Both the position numbers and the translations under genes were made by a program. The notes under the pieces were generated by a model. It saw nothing but the letters and a program-made list of their open reading frames with translations. It was not told the DNA's origin and did not search any database. Of a stretch of 64,000 nucleotides of DNA, positions 42,542 through 51,700 are shown in pieces. Numbering within the stretch: the first letter of the stretch is position 1; each line of letters begins with the position of its first letter. This stretch comes from Paraniabella ginsengisoli (GTDB taxonomy: Bacteria; Bacteroidota; Bacteroidia; Chitinophagales; Chitinophagaceae), in contig NZ_JAKWBL010000001.1 in NCBI RefSeq assembly GCF_022513635.1, forward strand, positions 1,054,001 through 1,118,000, read 5' to 3'.

Positions 42542-42591
42542 CGGAGCTTTTTCTTTTAATAACTACAGAGCAACAAAAATAGACAGGCATA

Positions 42592-42649
42592 GAAATCCAG
42601 TAAATAGAATAAGAGTCCATTTTCAGACTGTACAATGGTCTCACCTTTA
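42592..42649 (+). promoter_or_regulatory. Weak fifth operator-like site upstream of the 42.7 kb remnant and sulfatase 4
   Basis: GAAATCCAGT (42592-42601, 7/10 match) and AGAGTCCATT (42612-42621, 8/10) are again 20 bp apart, and CACCTTTA begins 20 bp later. The geometry equals that of the strong sites but the sequence is degenerate. A strong hairpin lies just downstream. Confidence 0.4.
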
Positions 42650-42669
42650 AAATGAAAATTCAATCGTTA

Positions 42670-42719
42670 AAAGTGAAAGAAATGAGGCTATGAACTTACC
42701 GCCTCATTTCTCACTTTTT
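42670..42719 (+). terminator. Rho-independent terminator-like hairpin
   Basis: AAAGTGA-(AA bulge)-GAAATGAGGC pairs with GCCTCATTTCTCACTTT across a 12-nt loop and runs into TTTTT. It lies ~130 bp after sulfatase 3. It could end that operon, or act as a leader hairpin for transcripts starting at the weak promoter just upstream. Confidence 0.7.
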
Positions 42720-42723
42720 GACG

Positions 42724-42967
42724 ATACTCATCTTCAAGGAAGAAGAAGGTACACTATATATCAATGCCGTTCCTGAAGATAATAAGCTAATCTGAAATCG
42801 GCGTATGTAAAAATTGATGCCTTGCAGAAACTGCAGCCCCTATGTGGCAACGAAGATAAAGCGGCTGATACAGGTTATTTTGAAAAGGAGACAAAGATTT
42901 GTCTGCATGGTTTAAAACCGGAGACTATAAAAAATGGGCGCATATTATGTTTGAACTACAAGAATAA
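42724..42967 (+). pseudogene. Remnant C-terminus of an unknown protein
   Basis: Coding-like pieces in alternating frames: ILIFKEEEGTLYINAVPEDNK, then LKSAYVKIDALQKLQPLCGN, then DKDLSAWFKTGDYKKWAHIM ending at a TAA (42965-42967). The joins need a shift near 42790 and one A near 42886. No start or signal peptide is present. I do not recognise the family; it is probably the tail of a deleted enzyme of the locus. Confidence 0.4.
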
Positions 42968-43102
42968 ACGATTAGACAGTGTGTTGAAACAAAGAAAACT
43001 TGCGGAGGATAAACTTGTAAAATCGGTTATTAATTTTTCGGTATCAAAGTGATAGTATGCAAAGTACAATTAAAAAAGATCATTCAATATAAATATCGAA
43101 AC

Positions 43103-44630
43103 ATGTTTAGATTCTCTCTTTTTCTTATTATATCTTTTTATGTCGTATCAGCGGCGGCACAAACGGATCACCCCAATATTATTTTTATTCTTGCCGATGA
43201 TTTGGGTTATGGAGATATAAGCTCGCTGAATGAAGAGGGTAAGATTAAAACTCCAAACGTTGATCGCATCGCCCATGCAGGAATAAGGTTTACAGATGCT
43301 CATACAAGTTCTTCGGTTTGTACACCATCGCGCTACGGAATTTTAACAGGACGATACAATTGGCGCGGAACCCTGAAAAGCGGTGTATTAAGGCCTTACG
43401 AGGCGCCTTTGATAAGGCCCGACAGAACAACAATGGCATCTATGCTAAAACAAAAAGGGTATCAGACAGCCTGCATTGGAAAATGGCATTTAGGCTTTAA
43501 CTGGAAAACGAAGGACGGCGCAAAACCTGTTGACACGGAAAGTAAGAATAACCTCGATTATAAAGCTTCGATCACAGGCGGCCCGGTTGATATTGGGTTT
43601 GATTATTTTTTGGAGTGGATGCGCCCAATTATCCACCTTACACTTTTATACATAACCGCAGTTTGACAGGAAAGCCTGATCAGTTCTTAACATTTGTTGG
43701 CAAGTTGCTGGAGAGCCGGGCTGGTACCGGAGAAAAAACTGGAATTTGGAAGCGGTTATGCCAAAGTTGCAACAAAAAACGGTTAGCTATATTCAAAAAG
43801 CGGCCAAAAGCAAAAAACCATTTTTCCTTTATCTGCCTTTAACGGGCCCGCATACTCCCATTTTGCCCACGCCGGAATTTAAGGGTAAGTCTGGACTCAA
43901 CATTTATGCCGATTTTGTAATGCAGATGGATGGTTATGTGGGCGCGGTGCTGGATGCACTTCAACAAGCCAAAATATCAGAGAACACAATCGTAGTATTT
44001 ACAAGCGACAATGGATGTTCTCCAGTAGCTAATTTCAGCGAGTTGGAAGCCAAAGGCCATGATCCCAGTTATATATTCAGAGGAACAAAGGCGGACATAT
44101 TTGAAGGTGGTCATCGGGTGGCCTGTCTTATGCAATGGCCTGCGGTAATTAAACCCGGCCGCAAAATAAAACAACCCATTTCGATGGTGGATTTTTTTGC
44201 CACATTCGCCCGCATTACAGGGTATGATATTAAAGATAACGAAGCCGAAGATAGCTATGATATGTACGCTGCTATTACTAATCCTAAATTTACCGCTGCT
44301 GTAAGAAATGATATTGTAATGCATTCCATAGATGGCAGCTTTTCCATAAGAAAAGGCAACTGGAAATTAGAATTTTGTCCGGGATCCGGTGGCTGGAGTC
44401 CGCCCAAAAGCAATGAAAAGAACCCCAATCTTCCAGTTATACAATTATACGATTTAGCAAATGATATCGAAGAAAAAAACAACGTTGAAGCGCAGCATCC
44501 CGATATTGTAAAAGAACTAACAACGCTTATGACAAAATATATAAAAGAAGGAAGAAGTACTCCGGGAAAGCCTCAGCAAAACGACGGCGACTTTATTACT
44601 GAACGTATGTTTTTTCTTTCTGATAAATAA
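43103..44630 (+). CDS. Type I (formylglycine) sulfatase 4 (two frameshifts)
   Basis: The ATG at 43103 gives a signal peptide ending VVSAAAQ. NIIFILADDLGYGDISSLN, SSVCTPSRYGILTGRY with the modifiable Cys73, and CIGKWHLGFNWK follow. A T6 loss near 43610 and an A6 loss near 43738 break it; repairs give FDYFFGVDAPNYPPYTFIHNR and GEKNWNLEAVMPKLQ. It ends with VFTSDNGCSP, FEGGHRVACLMQWPAVIKPGR and EEKNNVEAQHPDIVKELT. About 509 residues, periplasmic. It resembles arylsulfatase A/GALNS-type enzymes. Convergent with the GH29 at 44681. Confidence 0.88.
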
Positions 44631-44680
44631 ACAGCCCGTATAGAAATAAAATGAATTAGATCTTATACAAGATATATAGC

Positions 44681-46072
44681 TCACTTCTCGTTTTTCCCGA
44701 TGGAAACACCTTCCATTTTTACTACTATTGGATTGGGCCATGCTCTATCGTCATAAATGCGTTGTGCCCTCATCACCGACATTTCAGAGCCGCCTCCTGC
44801 AACTGATTTTATCGAAGGAGATGGGTCTACTTGCGGTTTGTATTCCAACACCTTCCCATTATGGCCTAATACCGAGACCTTAGTTTTATCAGTAGATCGG
44901 ATTGATGGCAACGCAATTTGTTTTCTTTCTCCAAGCTTCCATCCATCTTCGCAAATAAATGCATAAACAACACCCGCTTTTTTATTTTGCAAATACCAAA
45001 CATTATCATCGCGTACAACCGGGCATGAGGTCGTATTAGTCATGGCTTCCTTATTTATAAACATCCATAAAGAAATCTCATTTAAAACAGCCCATTGTTC
45101 AGGCGGAAAGGAGCCACGTCTATCGGGTCCAAAATTTAATAATAAGTTTCCTCCTTTAGCACGAATCTCAATCAGCTTTTTAATAACCGTATTTGCTGAT
45201 TTGTAGTTTTCGTTGGTGGGTTGGTATTGCCAGGCATGGCCTAGGGTATAACAAGCCTCCCATGGCGATGGCAAAGGCTCTTTAGGTGTCGCTTGTTCCG
45301 GCGTCTTCATAGCACCACGGGTAACCACAGCATCCGGATTAGAAGACCAGCAGATTTTTGCCAGCTCAGTCATTCCGTACTGATCTATTCCATCTAAAAA
45401 GATAATGTCAATTTTACCATAATTGCTCATTAACTCTTTCATCTGTTTTTTTGCATATTCATTCAATGCCGGGTTTTTAGAAGCCGCGGTTTCAGGCCTC
45501 ACACGGGAAACCAGATTGCCCTGGCTCTTAAGAAAATAAAAATCTTCCGGAGAAAAATAAAATCCAATGGCAATGCCGACTTTACGGAAAGCATCCACGA
45601 ACAATTTGGTTATATCTTTACCATACGGTGTGTTCATTATATTGAAAGCGGTTGTTTTAGTATCGAACATGCAAAACCCGTTGTGGTGTTTTGTTGTAAA
45701 TACTGCATATTTCATTCCGGCCATCTTTGCATCCTGAGCCCATTGTTCTGCATCAAATTTATCCGGGTTGAATGTTTTAGGTAACTCGTTAACATAACGG
45801 TTGAAATAATCATCTGATGCGCCAACCAAGCTGTGGCTGATAACAGAACCTAATTGTGCGTCTACACTAAAGTGAATAAACATACCAAAACCAAGTGAGG
45901 TAAACCATTGCTCCCGTTCTTTCTTGTTGAGATTTAACACTCCTGTTTCGGGGTTAATACCTTGCTCTTTTTCTTCTATGTCTTTTTTATTTTGTTGTGA
46001 GATTTGAGCGTTAATAGAAGACGTGTACCCAAGAAAAAGAATAATCAGGATTAAACGAAATACTTGTTTCAT
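44681..46072 (-). CDS. GH29 alpha-L-fucosidase, third copy
   Basis: 463 residues from the start at 46072, which gives a signal peptide (MKQVFRLILIILFLGYTSSINAQ); a frame-open extension upstream would run through the promoter. Motifs are WFTSLGFGMFIHFSVDAQLGS, MKYAVFTTKHHNGFCMFDT, IAIGFYFSPEDFYF, and KIDIIFLDGIDQYG, where the nucleophile-bearing WFD is FLD. KGGNLLLNFGPDRRGSFPPEQW is conserved. Intact, unlike most neighbours. Its promoter at 46126-46184 has the 20-bp operator. Likely periplasmic exo-fucosidase with a specificity different from the other two. Confidence 0.9.
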   Translation of the reverse strand: MKQVFRLILIILFLGYTSSINAQISQQNKKDIEEKEQGINPETGVLNLNKKEREQWFTSLGFGMFIHFSVDAQLGSVISHSLVGASDDYFNRYVNELPKTFNPDKFDAEQWAQDAKMAGMKYAVFTTKHHNGFCMFDTKTTAFNIMNTPYGKDITKLFVDAFRKVGIAIGFYFSPEDFYFLKSQGNLVSRVRPETAASKNPALNEYAKKQMKELMSNYGKIDIIFLDGIDQYGMTELAKICWSSNPDAVVTRGAMKTPEQATPKEPLPSPWEACYTLGHAWQYQPTNENYKSANTVIKKLIEIRAKGGNLLLNFGPDRRGSFPPEQWAVLNEISLWMFINKEAMTNTTSCPVVRDDNVWYLQNKKAGVVYAFICEDGWKLGERKQIALPSIRSTDKTKVSVLGHNGKVLEYKPQVDPSPSIKSVAGGGSEMSVMRAQRIYDDRAWPNPIVVKMEGVSIGKNEK

Positions 46073-46125
46073 TTTTTTGTTTAATGTAGTGATACTGTAG
46101 ATAGTGAATGAGCTGAAGATATCTG

Positions 46126-46184
46126 TAAAAATACGTTGTCGTTCCAACTTTGACAATGGAGTATAATATGAAAACATGGACTAT
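46126..46184 (-). promoter_or_regulatory. Candidate operator/promoter for GH29 at 44681-46072
   Basis: On the minus strand ATAGTCCATG (46184-46175) and ATACTCCATT (46164-46155) start 20 bp apart. TATTTTTA, a 7/8 match to TAnnTTTG, begins 21 bp later (46133-46126). It lies 54-112 bp before the start codon. Fourth instance of the same architecture within 18 kb. Confidence 0.65.
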
Positions 46185-46218
46185 ACTGCGTTCAGTGATG
46201 GAAGGTTCAGTACATCTG

Positions 46219-46671
46219 TCAGCCTTTGATTGTCGAAAGATATGTCCAAATAAGGAACAGAATTTGTAAGGGTATTCTAAACCATAAATAGGCTAAACCA
46301 GGTCCTTCAAAAGTTCCTTTTTGATAGTCAATGTGTTTAATTGCTGCGTATATATTTGCAGGAAGTATCAATATGAAAAATGCGATCAAAAGCCACCCCG
46401 TAACAATCCTGAAATTTGGAATAAGTAGTCCAATCGCTAGTGAAATTTCTATGATACCTGTCAGGTAAACAGTTTCGATTTTAAAAGGAACAAAATGAGG
46501 CAACATCATTGACATTCCTTTAGTAAATGCAAAATGTCCTATTGCAGTAAACATAAGCATTGCCGCCATTGCAATGCTGCCACATAAAGTAAGATCGATG
46601 CTTCCACGAAAAATTTTCATTACTAACAATGAAATGCTAAATACACTTAATAATATTATTAAAGGTTTCAT
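46219..46671 (-). CDS. DoxX-like membrane protein
   Basis: 150 residues from the ATG at 46671 (an upstream in-frame start would add a non-hydrophobic extension). Four hydrophobic helices are visible. FTAIGHFAFTKGMSMMLPHFVPFKIETVYLTGIIEISLAIGLLIP is typical of the DoxX/DUF4260-like family. Located 51 bp after the Crp/Fnr regulator gene on the same strand, so probably controlled by or cotranscribed with it. Proposed roles for DoxX proteins involve redox or thiol metabolism; not proven here. Confidence 0.7.
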   Translation of the reverse strand: MKPLIILLSVFSISLLVMKIFRGSIDLTLCGSIAMAAMLMFTAIGHFAFTKGMSMMLPHFVPFKIETVYLTGIIEISLAIGLLIPNFRIVTGWLLIAFFILILPANIYAAIKHIDYQKGTFEGPGLAYLWFRIPLQILFLIWTYLSTIKG

Positions 46672-46722
46672 TTTTTTGCGACAAAGGTCAAGATAACCGC
46701 ATAGCAAAACAATGAACCTGGG

Positions 46723-47289
46723 TTAATAAATTCGATTCCTTATTCTGCTCAACGCTTGTGGTGTAACTCCAATATAAGATGCAATGTATTTTAATGGGAT
46801 ATGTTGGAGTAGATGAGGCTGTTCTATAAATAAATTTCGATAACGTTGTTCGGCGGTGTCTTTCAGAAGAGAAATTTCTCTTTTAGATTTTTTCAGAAAC
46901 AACTCTTCACTTGCTTGTCGCCCGATTATATTGCCAATTTCAGTTTGGTTATAAATGTCTTGCAGGTCATTATATGTTAGTCTCCAAAGGATACTCTTTG
47001 TCAGGGTTTCTATGTTATAAGTTGATTGTGTTTTGGTTAAGAATGAGTCATAACCACTAACAAAGTTGTTATCAAATGCAAAAGCAAATGTAAGGTCGTT
47101 TTCATCTTTTGGTATGTAAAAACGAATCATGCCCGTTTCGATAAAGGAAAGGTAATTTTCCGTTTGCCCTGTTTTTAAGAGCAAATGATTTTTAGGAAAT
47201 TCTTGTCGTATGAGTTTTGAAGAAAAAAACTGCCAGTCTTTGTCAGTAAGATTCACCGTCTTTTCGAAGTATTGTCGTATTTGTTTCAT
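46723..47289 (-). CDS. Crp/Fnr family transcriptional regulator
   Basis: 188 residues. The cyclic-nucleotide-binding-like N-terminal domain contains LLLKTGQTENYLSFIETGMIRFYI, and the C-terminal helix-turn-helix HIPLKYIASYIGVTPQALSRIRNRIY is typical of the Bacteroidota Crp-like regulators. It lacks the Fnr cysteine cluster. With DoxX it forms a two-gene unit often seen in Bacteroidota. It is not an obvious candidate for the locus operator, because the operator is a direct repeat and Crp sites are palindromes. Confidence 0.85.
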   Translation of the reverse strand: MKQIRQYFEKTVNLTDKDWQFFSSKLIRQEFPKNHLLLKTGQTENYLSFIETGMIRFYIPKDENDLTFAFAFDNNFVSGYDSFLTKTQSTYNIETLTKSILWRLTYNDLQDIYNQTEIGNIIGRQASEELFLKKSKREISLLKDTAEQRYRNLFIEQPHLLQHIPLKYIASYIGVTPQALSRIRNRIY

Positions 47290-47545
47290 TGTATCATTCT
47301 TTCACAATGTGGTTTATTTGATCGCGGTTCGGGCAGGCCTGGCGCAAAAAGTCGAATTTATTACTAAAAGTTCAACTGAAAATTTATCGCTGAGTTTTGC
47401 TTCAACCTGCCTGACGAAAATCAATTGTTACTTGAAATGAATAAAAACATCAACGCTTTGGTGAGGATTTAGTGAATCGGATTTTTATTTAGGTTAACAG
47501 TATGGTACTGATTTTCTTAATAATGTCACCAAAATGATTTTCGCT

Positions 47546-48156
47546 TTAATCAATAGAATTTGGCTGTTTTTTCATCGTCTTAATAATTTTTACTACTACA
47601 GGTATTGTCACCACCAATACAAAAACTGAAATAATATATTTTAACCAGGGCCGTAATATGGGAAGGCTGCCTATGAGGTAACCAATAAGTACATATACTG
47701 AAACAAACATTGCCGATCCGATGACACTTAAAAGAATAAATCGCTGAAACTTCATCTTAATGATTCCTGCTAATACTGGAGCAAATGTTCGGAGAATTGG
47801 TAAAAAATAACCTGCTACTATAGCTATGGGGCCATACTGTTTATAAAAACTTTCAGCAGAGCTTAAATAACTTCGGCGAAAAAAACGCGATTCTGTACGA
47901 GTATAAAAAAATTTCCTGTGCTTCTGCCAATGCCGTAACCCGCCAAACTTCCCAGTATGCCAGAAAGCGTCAGAAGTAAGCAAATAACAGATATGGAAGG
48001 TAGCGCATCATCCGTTGCAGCTAACAGGCCAACTGCAAATAACAAGCCTCCAATTGGTATAAAGAAACAAAAGAATAAACCTACCGAACAAAACACCAGT
48101 ATGCATATCAGCGCAAATCCTCCATATCTCATAATTGATTCTGCATCCATAAACAA
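47546..48156 (-). CDS. DedA/SNARE-associated family membrane protein (frameshifted)
   Basis: Hydrophobic protein with the DedA pattern: FFIPIGGLLFAVGLLAA, then GYGIGRSTGNFFYTR after repair of a T7 run near 47908 by one T, then YKQYGPIAIVAGYFLPILRTFAPVLAGIIKMKFQRF with the family's conserved Arg and Pro, then VGSA-like VIGSAMFVSVYVLIGYLIG. About 203 residues. DedA proteins are polyprenyl-phosphate or phospholipid flippase-like inner-membrane proteins. Stands alone. Confidence 0.82.
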
Positions 48157-48248
48157 TATTATACAGTTAAACCCAAAGATGTTTAAATCTGATACTAATT
48201 TTTTTAATGAAATTGAATTTAGACTGAATTAAAAATATAAACTACTGG

Positions 48249-49018
48249 TTACTTCTCCTGAAGATGGTAAAGTGCTGTTGCATGAGCTATCAATTCCTTT
48301 TTCAGGACGGAACTCCTGGCTGCTTTTAAGAAAATCCATTTATTATTTTCCTTTTGTAAAGCGAGGACTTCATTTTTTTCATTAGATATGATACAGAGGT
48401 CAGGTCCGCTATCCGATGTATAAAAGGCAAAATGATATTTTCTATTACCAACCTTCATATCAGCCGTTATTTTAGTCGGTTCATCTTTGATTTTTTGGGT
48501 AGATGTTTTTTGGGCACCCTGTATCAAGTTCTTTTTTTCGGATAATTAAGCTTAATAGATTTGGGATCATAATTTGGCACCATAAGGCCGATTGTTCTGC
48601 TGAGGTCTGTACCAAAAATGTCTTCTTCTTTTGCAAATTTATCTTTGAATTTTTGAAGCATTGTTCCTCCTGAAGTTTGCTTGATGATAAACCTCCCTTT
48701 CAAGAGTTTTCCATTCAGGATGAATGAGAATGATTTTTTCTTTAAGCCTTCCTTCACTTTCTTTTCGACAGCGGCTTTATCGTCAGCTTTGTTAACTGTA
48801 TAGGAGCCCTTATCATAAATTTGTTTTAGGGGAATTTTTTCCGGAATGATCGCCTTTAGCCGGGCTATTTTTCGCGCGAAGCGGTTATCCTGGCTAGGCG
48901 GATAATTGCTCCACCATACATAATAAGTATTCCCCACTTCCAGGCAAATATGGAATATCTTAGGATCGGGCTGATAAACGAGGAACTGTGGTAGGTCTGG
49001 CTTTGTTATGGCTTTCAA
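48249..49018 (-). CDS. LigD 3'-phosphoesterase-domain-like protein (frameshifted)
   Basis: About 256 residues. The N-terminal part includes FLVYQPDPKIFHICLEVG and IYDKGSYTV, then FSFILNGKLLKGRFIIKQTSGGTMLQKFKDKFA, similar to the KG-x-F module of the LigD-type 3'-phosphoesterase domain. An A7 run (T7 on the plus strand) near 48535 lacks one base; the repair gives YPKKKNLIQGAQKTSTQK and the end at 48249. It may act with end-joining or repair proteins; the endonuclease VIII gene lies 468 bp away. Assignment by similarity of pattern only. Confidence 0.5.
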
Positions 49019-49222
49019 ATTTTAAAGTTCGATTACTTGATAACTACTTATTGATAAGAGCAATAACTATTCCATACATTTAGATCAATAATCTGATTTT
49101 AAGTAAAAAGTCGCTAAATAATTTTAACTTATATTTCTTTAAGAGGCATTTCTATTGTAGGCCAATCACAAATTTACTTAAGGTTAAAATCGGATTAACT
49201 AGTTGGTAATAAATTTATTTAT

Positions 49223-49465
49223 ATGCAACAATTTCCTGATCTCACATATAATCAAGTTGCACTAATGCGGGTGGATAAAAAGAACGGTAATATAGTCAAT
49301 GAAGATTTTGATTTAGCATTAAAAGATGATCATGTAGTGTTTACTGTATTTAATTCCTTTGAAGAGGCAAAGGATTGTGCCGATGCGATTACGAGTTTTA
49401 ATGAAAAAGTGGATGTGATTATTTATTCAGGAAGGCGAGAGGTCCTTTATCGTTCAAATTCATAG
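49223..49465 (+). CDS. Small hypothetical protein
   Basis: 80 residues, no signal peptide. It starts MQQFPDLTYNQVALMRVDKKNG, and FNSFEEAKDCADAITSFNEKVDVIIYS resembles a small alpha/beta fold that could accompany a repair or stress protein. Convergent with the endonuclease VIII gene, whose stop is 20 bases away. No family recognised. Confidence 0.5.
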   Translation: MQQFPDLTYNQVALMRVDKKNGNIVNEDFDLALKDDHVVFTVFNSFEEAKDCADAITSFNEKVDVIIYSGRREVLYRSNS

Positions 49466-49485
49466 ACGGAGATTTCGAAATAATC

Positions 49486-50216
49486 TTAGTCATAACGTTT
49501 CTGGCATTGAGGACAAAAAAAGTTCGCCGGTTTGTAAAGCCAAGATATTCCTTAACAATTGGACCATGGCAGCGAATACAGGTTTTTTTTGTGTGGGCTA
49601 GCCAATGCTTTTTCAGAACGAAATCTTTTTTCCATTTTAAAAAGTCAAAGCTGTATGTGCGCGTTTCATTGATCATTGCTGTCAGCTTTTTAGCTGGTAA
49701 TGATCCCACCTTGCTTAAAGGATCCACCTTGATACGATACAATATTTCGTTTTTTATTATGTTGCCTGATCCTGCAAATACGTTCTGATCAAGAAGCGCA
49801 TCACAACAAAACATATTAGGCTTTGCTTTAAGTTTTTTTCTTGCCGCTTTTGGATCCCAATAGTCAGACATTACATCGGCACTCCAGTCGTAAATCTCAT
49901 CTAATGGCTCATCAATAATCTGAACTGAACAGGAATAAAAATAAATAACTCCGTTTTTGAACTGCAACGTCAAGCGTGAAGCAGTATCTTTTTGTTCGTT
50001 GATGCGATAGGAACCAAACAAGAGAAAATGAATACGTATAGTAAAGCCCCGGAAACAAATCAGAAAATGCTTACCCCAACTTTGAAAAGAGACGACTACT
50101 TTACCTTTAGCACGGTCGATAGGCATTTTGCTGTTTCCCAATACTGACAGTACTTTCTTTCCAGAGAATTGCTCTGTCAGTTCCTTGAGAATTACAATTG
50201 AAGGTCCTTCAGGCAT
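49486..50216 (-). CDS. nei: Endonuclease VIII-like DNA glycosylase (frameshifted at the zinc finger)
   Basis: The start at 50216 gives the family N-terminus MPEGPSIVILKELTEQF, in which Pro2 and Glu3 are the catalytic residues after Met removal. GKHFLICF and IRIHFLLFGSYRINE follow, with the H2TH region FCCDALLDQNVFAGSGNIIKNEILYRIKVDP. The zinc finger CIRCHGPIVKEYLGFTNRRTFFCPQCQ is completed by one added T in a T7 run near 49516. About 243 residues. It excises oxidised pyrimidines and nicks the strand. Confidence 0.85.
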
Positions 50217-50338
50217 TTTTCTATTTGAATATAATAAAATTAACGGCCTGGAATTATCATACTTATCTCGGTGCAAAATGGGTCACTACCTATTTCCTTT
50301 TTTAGTTTCCCTCTATTCTTATAGTATAATAAATCTAT

Positions 50339-51322
50339 TTAGTTGACCCGGCTTGCAAACATTTTGACAGCAGCCAGACAAACTATTCCTGCTAACGTCA
50401 GCTTTAGAACTTTAGGTGCTGATGGTAATAGTGTTTTACCATGTATTCCCATATTCCCGGTTGAAGATTGCAATACATTTCCGGATGTATTAGTATCCTT
50501 ATTGCTAATTTTCATAACCTGCCTCATAAGGGCTGATGATGAATTGCGAATAACTCGGGGAAAAATCTGATATAAATTTTTAAATATTATAGAAAACCAA
50601 TCAGGATAATTGGCCTCGCCTGGCCGCTGTGCTACTTTAACCATGGCGGCAGCAAGTTCATTTGGATCAAATGCCGGAGGTGGTGTGCTTAATTTTATGC
50701 CTGAAAAATTAGCGGCATGTTCTATGCCGGCAGATTTCTGAAAGCCCGGATACATGGCACATATATGAATATTGGAATAGTCAGAAACCTCGCCTTGTAA
50801 TCCTTCAACCAATCCACGAATACCAAATTTCGAAGCCGTATAAGCTGTTCCATACGGCGCTGGCATCCAGCCACCAATAGAAATATTATTGATTAATACA
50901 CCTTCTTCCTGCTTTTTAAAAACCGGCAGAACTGCATGCGCAGCATGCATATAGCCCAACAGGTTGGTTTTGACGATCTGATCGACGACTTCAATTGGCG
51001 TTTCTTCAAATTTGCCGAAGGATAAAACACCGGCATTGTTGATCCAGTAGTCGATGCGATTGTTAAACGTTAAAGCTTCTGTTACAAGGTGGTGTACTTG
51101 TGCTGCAACAGAAACATCAGTTGGAACCGCTTTTGCCTTCACTCCGAACAAACGGCATGTTGCTGCCGTTGCTTCCAGGGCTTGTTGGCCACGTGCAGCA
51201 AGAATTAAATTCGCACCTTGTTTCGCAAATGCTTCAGCTGTAGCTTTTCCAATACCGCTAGAGGCGCCTGTAATTACAACTGTTTTATTTCGGAGCGATA
51301 ATGATTTTTTAGGATGCTTCAT
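50339..51322 (-). CDS. Short-chain dehydrogenase/reductase
   Basis: 327 residues. Rossmann motif TGASSGIG (NAD(P) binding), NNAG, and the catalytic Ser and YTASK (Tyr-x-x-x-Lys) are all present (ISIGGWMPAPYGTAYTASK). It has a C-terminal extension ending in a hydrophobic helix (KLTLAGIVCLAAVKMFA), unusual for simple SDRs, so it may be membrane-associated. Substrate unknown. Monocistronic. Confidence 0.85.
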   Translation of the reverse strand: MKHPKKSLSLRNKTVVITGASSGIGKATAEAFAKQGANLILAARGQQALEATAATCRLFGVKAKAVPTDVSVAAQVHHLVTEALTFNNRIDYWINNAGVLSFGKFEETPIEVVDQIVKTNLLGYMHAAHAVLPVFKKQEEGVLINNISIGGWMPAPYGTAYTASKFGIRGLVEGLQGEVSDYSNIHICAMYPGFQKSAGIEHAANFSGIKLSTPPPAFDPNELAAAMVKVAQRPGEANYPDWFSIIFKNLYQIFPRVIRNSSSALMRQVMKISNKDTNTSGNVLQSSTGNMGIHGKTLLPSAPKVLKLTLAGIVCLAAVKMFASRVN

Positions 51323-51700
51323 ATCTATCAGACTTCAAAAGTCAGACCATAAACCTATAGTGTGATCAATGCTGGGCGTGATGCACCTATTCAGTTAATA
51401 AATAGACGCCCATACCGGCCTTATGTTAAACAAGACAGTTGGGAGGTGATGAAGACAAGGCAAACACGGTATTATTAATAATTCAGGTTCTGAAAAAGCG
51501 GAACTAGTTTACTGGATTAAAAAATAATATGAGGCCCTGTATGAACCAAGAAAATAGTTGTCAAGTAAAGATTATTTAAAATAATAAGCTACTTCTTTTT
51601 AAATACTTCTTATTGCCAAAAAAATACCTTAATCGTAGTAAGAAAAAACAATTATCCATACATTAGAATCTGATGTATCTATTTTTCCCCTGAGTTTTAT
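51323..51700. other. Gene-free stretch between SDR and LRR genes
   Basis: 378 bp with no coding-like frame longer than about 30 residues and no strong hairpin. It presumably holds divergent promoters, but I cannot pick one with confidence. Confidence 0.5.

Noticed and set aside
29085-44630. Genuine pseudogenisation of most glycosidase and sulfatase genes
   Set aside because: Breaks are single-base losses in runs and also hit unrelated housekeeping genes; catalytic residues are all intact after correction.
46723-47289. Crp/Fnr protein as the regulator of the 20-bp direct-repeat operator
   Set aside because: Crp-type proteins bind palindromes of about 14-16 bp, while the operator is a direct repeat; the gene is instead paired with DoxX.
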